Below, in pieces: positions 7,104 to 9,049 of a stretch of 9,049 nucleotides of DNA. The number at the start of each line of letters is the position of its first letter. Within the stretch, counting starts at the first letter, position 1. The notes under the pieces were generated by a model. That model saw only the letters and a program-made list of their open reading frames with translations, had not been told where the DNA came from and made no database searches. Position numbers and translations under genes: made by a program. The stretch is from the NCBI GenBank assembly GCA_027346035.1, contig DAIESZ010000269.1, positions 1-9,049 on the forward strand, read 5' to 3'. This stretch comes from Propionibacteriaceae bacterium (GTDB taxonomy: Bacteria > Actinomycetota > Actinomycetes > Propionibacteriales > Propionibacteriaceae).

Positions 7104-7132
7104 ACCGTAAACCACTCCAGTCGTCAAGTCAA
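7104..7132 (-). promoter_or_regulatory. Promoter of the ABC importer operon
   Basis: On the minus strand TTGACT (7127-7132, 5 of 6 matches to the -35 consensus) is followed after exactly 17 bases by TACGGT (7104-7109). The latter keeps the key T-A-...-T positions of a -10 box. Transcription would start near 7097, so the 7083-7096 palindrome occupies roughly +1 to +14, a classic repressor position. Confidence 0.6.
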
Positions 7133-7139
7133 GACCCTG

Positions 7140-7145
7140 TAGCAT
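7140..7145 (+). promoter_or_regulatory. Possible -10 box of the LacI-type gene (leaderless start)
   Basis: TAGCAT ends 8 bases before the ATG at 7154 and keeps the T-A-...-T positions. Initiation 7-9 bases downstream would put the first nucleotide at or next to the start codon. No Shine-Dalgarno sequence precedes this ATG, so a leaderless mRNA is plausible. No good -35 box is visible. Confidence 0.35.
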
Positions 7146-7153
7146 CCCGAGAC

Positions 7154-8239
7154 ATGGACCCCATCGACCCCGCCGCACGCCAACGCAGAGCAGGTTCACG
7201 GGGGCCGGCCCGAGTCGCCTCGGTCAACCTGCGCGACGTCGCAGCCCACGCGGGAGTCTCCCCGGCCACCGCGTCGCGCGTCTTCGCCGGCGGCGTCAAC
7301 GTCCACGAGCGGACACGCGCGCGAGTGCTGGCCGCAGCCGAAGAGTTGGGGTACGTCGTCAACGGCCTGGCCCGAGCGATGACCGGACGCGGGCCGCACA
7401 CGATGGCGTTCATCGTCCGCGCGATGATCGGCCCCACCTTCGCGTCGCTGGCGGCGGGCGTCGAGAGCGTCACGAGCAGGGAAGGACACCTGCTCCTCAT
7501 GTCGGCCACGGGCGGGGATTCCGAGCGTGAGGCCGAGCTCATCGCCACGCTGCGGGAGCTGCGGGTGGGCGCGGTGCTCCTGGTGGGATCCACCGAGACC
7601 GACGAGCGGTTCGTCCGTCGAGCCGCCGGTTACGCCAAGGACCTCGCCGATGTCGGCGCCCCCTTGATCCTGTGCGGTCGGCCGCCGCTGGCGGGTCACC
7701 CCGACATCGCGAGCGTCGACTACGACCAACGGACGGGGATGAGCGAGGCCGTCGAGGAACTCATCGGGCTCGGCCACCGGCGGATCGCCTACGTCGGCGA
7801 GCCGCGCGGCATGACCACCTCCGAGCTGCGTCTCGACGGCTACGGCGACGCGTTGGCGCGACACGGCATCCCCTCCGACCCCTCCCTCATCCGGGTGTCG
7901 GGAAACTCGGAGGAAGACGGCGCTCGGGCTGTCGGGGAGCTCCTGGCCTCCCATGCCGGTGCGACTGCGGTCGTCTGCATGACCGACAACATCGCGGTCG
8001 GCGCCTACCGGGCCGCTCGGCGCGCCGGGACTCGCATCCCCGACGAGCTGTCCATCGTCGGGTTCGACGACGTGCCGATCGTCTCCGACCTCACGCCGGG
8101 GCTGACGACGGTCCGGCCGCCATTCTTCGACGTGGGTGTCCGGGCCGCCGAGATCGCACTCGGCCACTCCCCCTCCGGGCACGTCCTGCTCGAGCCGCAC
8201 TTGGTGCGTCGCGGGTCGATCGCCCCACCGTCCCCGTGA
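7154..8239 (+). CDS. LacI-family transcriptional regulator
   Basis: This 361-residue regulator has an N-terminal LacI-type helix-turn-helix: VNLRDVAAHAGVSPATASRV (24-43), with recognition helix SPATASR. The hinge region is GYVVNGLARAMTGRG. A periplasmic-binding-protein-like sugar-sensing domain follows to the C-terminus, with FIVRAMIGPTFASLAAGVES at its start and the family signature SIVGFDDVPI near the end. It probably represses the divergent importer operon and the downstream dehydrogenase, and is released by a sugar or sugar-acid ligand. Two near-identical palindromes in the two promoters support this. ATG 7154 is the only sensible start: an earlier in-frame ATG at 7004 lies inside the permease gene. 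The hinge has Met where family members usually have the Leu that intercalates at the operator centre. The ligand is unknown. Confidence 0.88.
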   Translation: MDPIDPAARQRRAGSRGPARVASVNLRDVAAHAGVSPATASRVFAGGVNVHERTRARVLAAAEELGYVVNGLARAMTGRGPHTMAFIVRAMIGPTFASLAAGVESVTSREGHLLLMSATGGDSEREAELIATLRELRVGAVLLVGSTETDERFVRRAAGYAKDLADVGAPLILCGRPPLAGHPDIASVDYDQRTGMSEAVEELIGLGHRRIAYVGEPRGMTTSELRLDGYGDALARHGIPSDPSLIRVSGNSEEDGARAVGELLASHAGATAVVCMTDNIAVGAYRAARRAGTRIPDELSIVGFDDVPIVSDLTPGLTTVRPPFFDVGVRAAEIALGHSPSGHVLLEPHLVRRGSIAPPSP

Positions 8240-8241
8240 TC

Positions 8242-8270
8242 TTGCATTTTCGTCGTTCTGTAACTAGTTT
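8242..8270 (+). promoter_or_regulatory. Possible promoter of the hydroxyacid dehydrogenase gene
   Basis: TTGCAT (8242-8247) and TAGTTT (8265-8270) are 17 bases apart. Matches to consensus are modest (3 of 6 each), but the -10 keeps T-A-...-T. The -10 box lies within the 8259-8272 palindrome, so repressor binding there would directly block polymerase. Confidence 0.4.
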
Positions 8271-8272
8271 CA
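8259..8272. promoter_or_regulatory. Predicted LacI-family operator 2
   Basis: TGTAACTAGTTTCA shares 13 of 14 bases with operator 1 (7083-7096) and is also one base away from TGAAACTAGTTTCA. It sits 19 bases after the regulator's stop codon and 48 bases before the dehydrogenase start. This indicates that the dehydrogenase is co-regulated with the importer. Confidence 0.7.
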
Positions 8273-8277
8273 GTACG

Positions 8278-8294
8278 ACGACGGTCCCCGTCGT
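8278..8294 (+). promoter_or_regulatory. Small hairpin in the dehydrogenase leader
   Basis: ACGACGG (8278-8284) pairs perfectly with CCGTCGT (8288-8294) across a TCC loop. It begins right after operator 2 and ends 26 bases before the start codon. It could stabilise the 5' end of the mRNA, or act as a weak terminator for the regulator transcript. No T-run follows. Confidence 0.35.
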
Positions 8295-8320
8295 TCTCCG
8301 CACTGGACGATGAGGTCTCC

Positions 8321-9049
8321 ATGACGAACACAGCCAGCCGCGTCGGTCGACCAAGCACGGACGGGACGACGGCGCCCCGGCGCCCGCCGGTGACCTTCGT
8401 CACAACCATGGCTCCCCCCGAACTCTCCATGCATCTGTTCGGCACCGACGGTGAGGCGCTGCGGATGGACGGTGTCGAGGCGCTCAACGCCGAGCCGTTC
8501 GTCGCCTTCGACACGGCCGAGGCCCGACGTGCGCTCGCGCGCGCCGAAGTGCTCGTCACGGGCTGGGGTGCTCCGGAACTCAGCGACGCCGATCTCGAGG
8601 CGGCTCCCCGACTGCGGTACGTGCTGCACGCGGGCGGCAAGGGGTCCGCGCTGCTCCCGCCCAGCGCCCGCGAGCGCGGCATTCAGGTGTCCAACGCCGG
8701 GTGGGTCAATGCGATCCCGGTCGCCGAGTTCACCGTCGCGATGATCGTGCTGGCGAACAAACAGGCGTTCAGGGCCCGCCAGACCTACCGCGTGCGTCGT
8801 GCCGGGATCGACCGGGAGGTCGAGTTCCCCCACGCGGGGAACCGGGCCAAGACCATCGGGATCGTCGCGGCCTCGCGGATCGGGCGGATCGTCATCGAGC
8901 GGCTCGGCCTGATGGACCTCGACCTGCAGGTGTACGACCCCTACCTGACGCACGGGGACGCCGTACGTCTCGGCGTCCGCCCGGTCTCGCTCGACGAACT
9001 CATGGCGACCAGCGACGTCGTGAGCCTGCATCCGCCCCTGAACCCCTCG
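8321..9049 (+). CDS. D-isomer-specific 2-hydroxyacid dehydrogenase (partial, cut by right edge)
   Basis: The open frame runs from the ATG at 8321 to the window end (243 codons), out of ~330-350 expected. A Pro/Arg/Thr-rich tail of about 23 residues precedes the substrate-binding half (VTFVTTMAPPELSMHLF onward). VLHAGGKGS (101-109), VSNAGWVNAIPVAEFTVAMI (123-142) and the NAD-binding segment TIGIVAASRIGRIVIERL (178-195) with LQVYDPYL (202-209) follow the D-2-hydroxyacid dehydrogenase plan. It should reduce a 2-keto acid or oxidise a 2-hydroxy acid with NAD(P)H. The catalytic Arg, Glu and His lie beyond the edge. The usual GxGxxG loop reads A183-A-S-R-I-G188, lacking two glycines. GAGG (8312-8315) lies 5 bases before the ATG. 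The shared operator suggests it acts on a product of the imported sugar. Confidence 0.85.
   Translation, partial: MTNTASRVGRPSTDGTTAPRRPPVTFVTTMAPPELSMHLFGTDGEALRMDGVEALNAEPFVAFDTAEARRALARAEVLVTGWGAPELSDADLEAAPRLRYVLHAGGKGSALLPPSARERGIQVSNAGWVNAIPVAEFTVAMIVLANKQAFRARQTYRVRRAGIDREVEFPHAGNRAKTIGIVAASRIGRIVIERLGLMDLDLQVYDPYLTHGDAVRLGVRPVSLDELMATSDVVSLHPPLNPS

Noticed and set aside
7004..7153. Extended N-terminus of the LacI-type regulator from ATG 7004
   Set aside because: The extension would overlap the divergent permease gene and the importer promoter, and it resembles no LacI-family sequence. The helix-turn-helix begins about 24 residues after ATG 7154.

Overview
The window reads as chromosomal DNA of a high-GC Gram-positive bacterium (Actinomycetota). 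Apart from the first ~118 bases it is strongly GC-rich with G/C-biased third codon positions. It also carries a Tat lipoprotein binding protein, TAnnnT-type -10 boxes and a MgtE_N/CBS-Nramp gene pair, all familiar from actinobacteria. I cannot name the genus.

Layout. (1) 1-118 is about 39% GC and unlike everything else. It abuts the C-terminal end of a 3-hydroxyisobutyrate dehydrogenase-like gene (to 238), which looks like an assembly chimera or an insertion/recombination joint. (2) 239-430 holds a convincing promoter and small leader hairpins. (3) 431-3072 (+) is a translationally coupled pair: a soluble PRC-barrel/MgtE_N/CBS protein, then an Nramp-family membrane transporter. The transporter lacks the canonical DPGN and MPH metal-site motifs and has an in-frame TGA at codon 101. 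(4) 3073-3479 is a non-coding convergent intergenic region with a cluster of CGTACG-centred repeats and a long hairpin. (5) 3480-7048 (-) is a carbohydrate ABC importer operon: LplB/YteP-like permease, LplC/YtcP-like permease and Tat lipoprotein binding protein, with no ATPase gene. (6) 7154-8239 (+) is a divergent LacI-family repressor. (7) From 8321 to the right edge (+) runs a D-2-hydroxyacid dehydrogenase gene, cut by the window end.

How the parts work together. The right half looks like a small sugar or sugar-acid uptake and oxidation locus. Two 14-bp near-palindromes, each one base from TGAAACTAGTTTCA, lie in the lacI/permease divergent promoter and in the dehydrogenase promoter. This ties importer, regulator and dehydrogenase into one predicted local regulon. 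The left pair looks like a split magnesium (or other hard divalent cation) transport system: a soluble MgtE-like cation sensor paired with an NRMT-like Nramp pore. The nonsense codon makes the transporter a pseudogene, a strain-specific mutation or a base-call error.

Most of the window is ordinary accessory metabolism. The points deserving a second look are the LacI operator pair, the non-canonical Nramp with its nonsense codon and sensor partner, the compositional joint at the left edge, and the repeat cluster near 3100.
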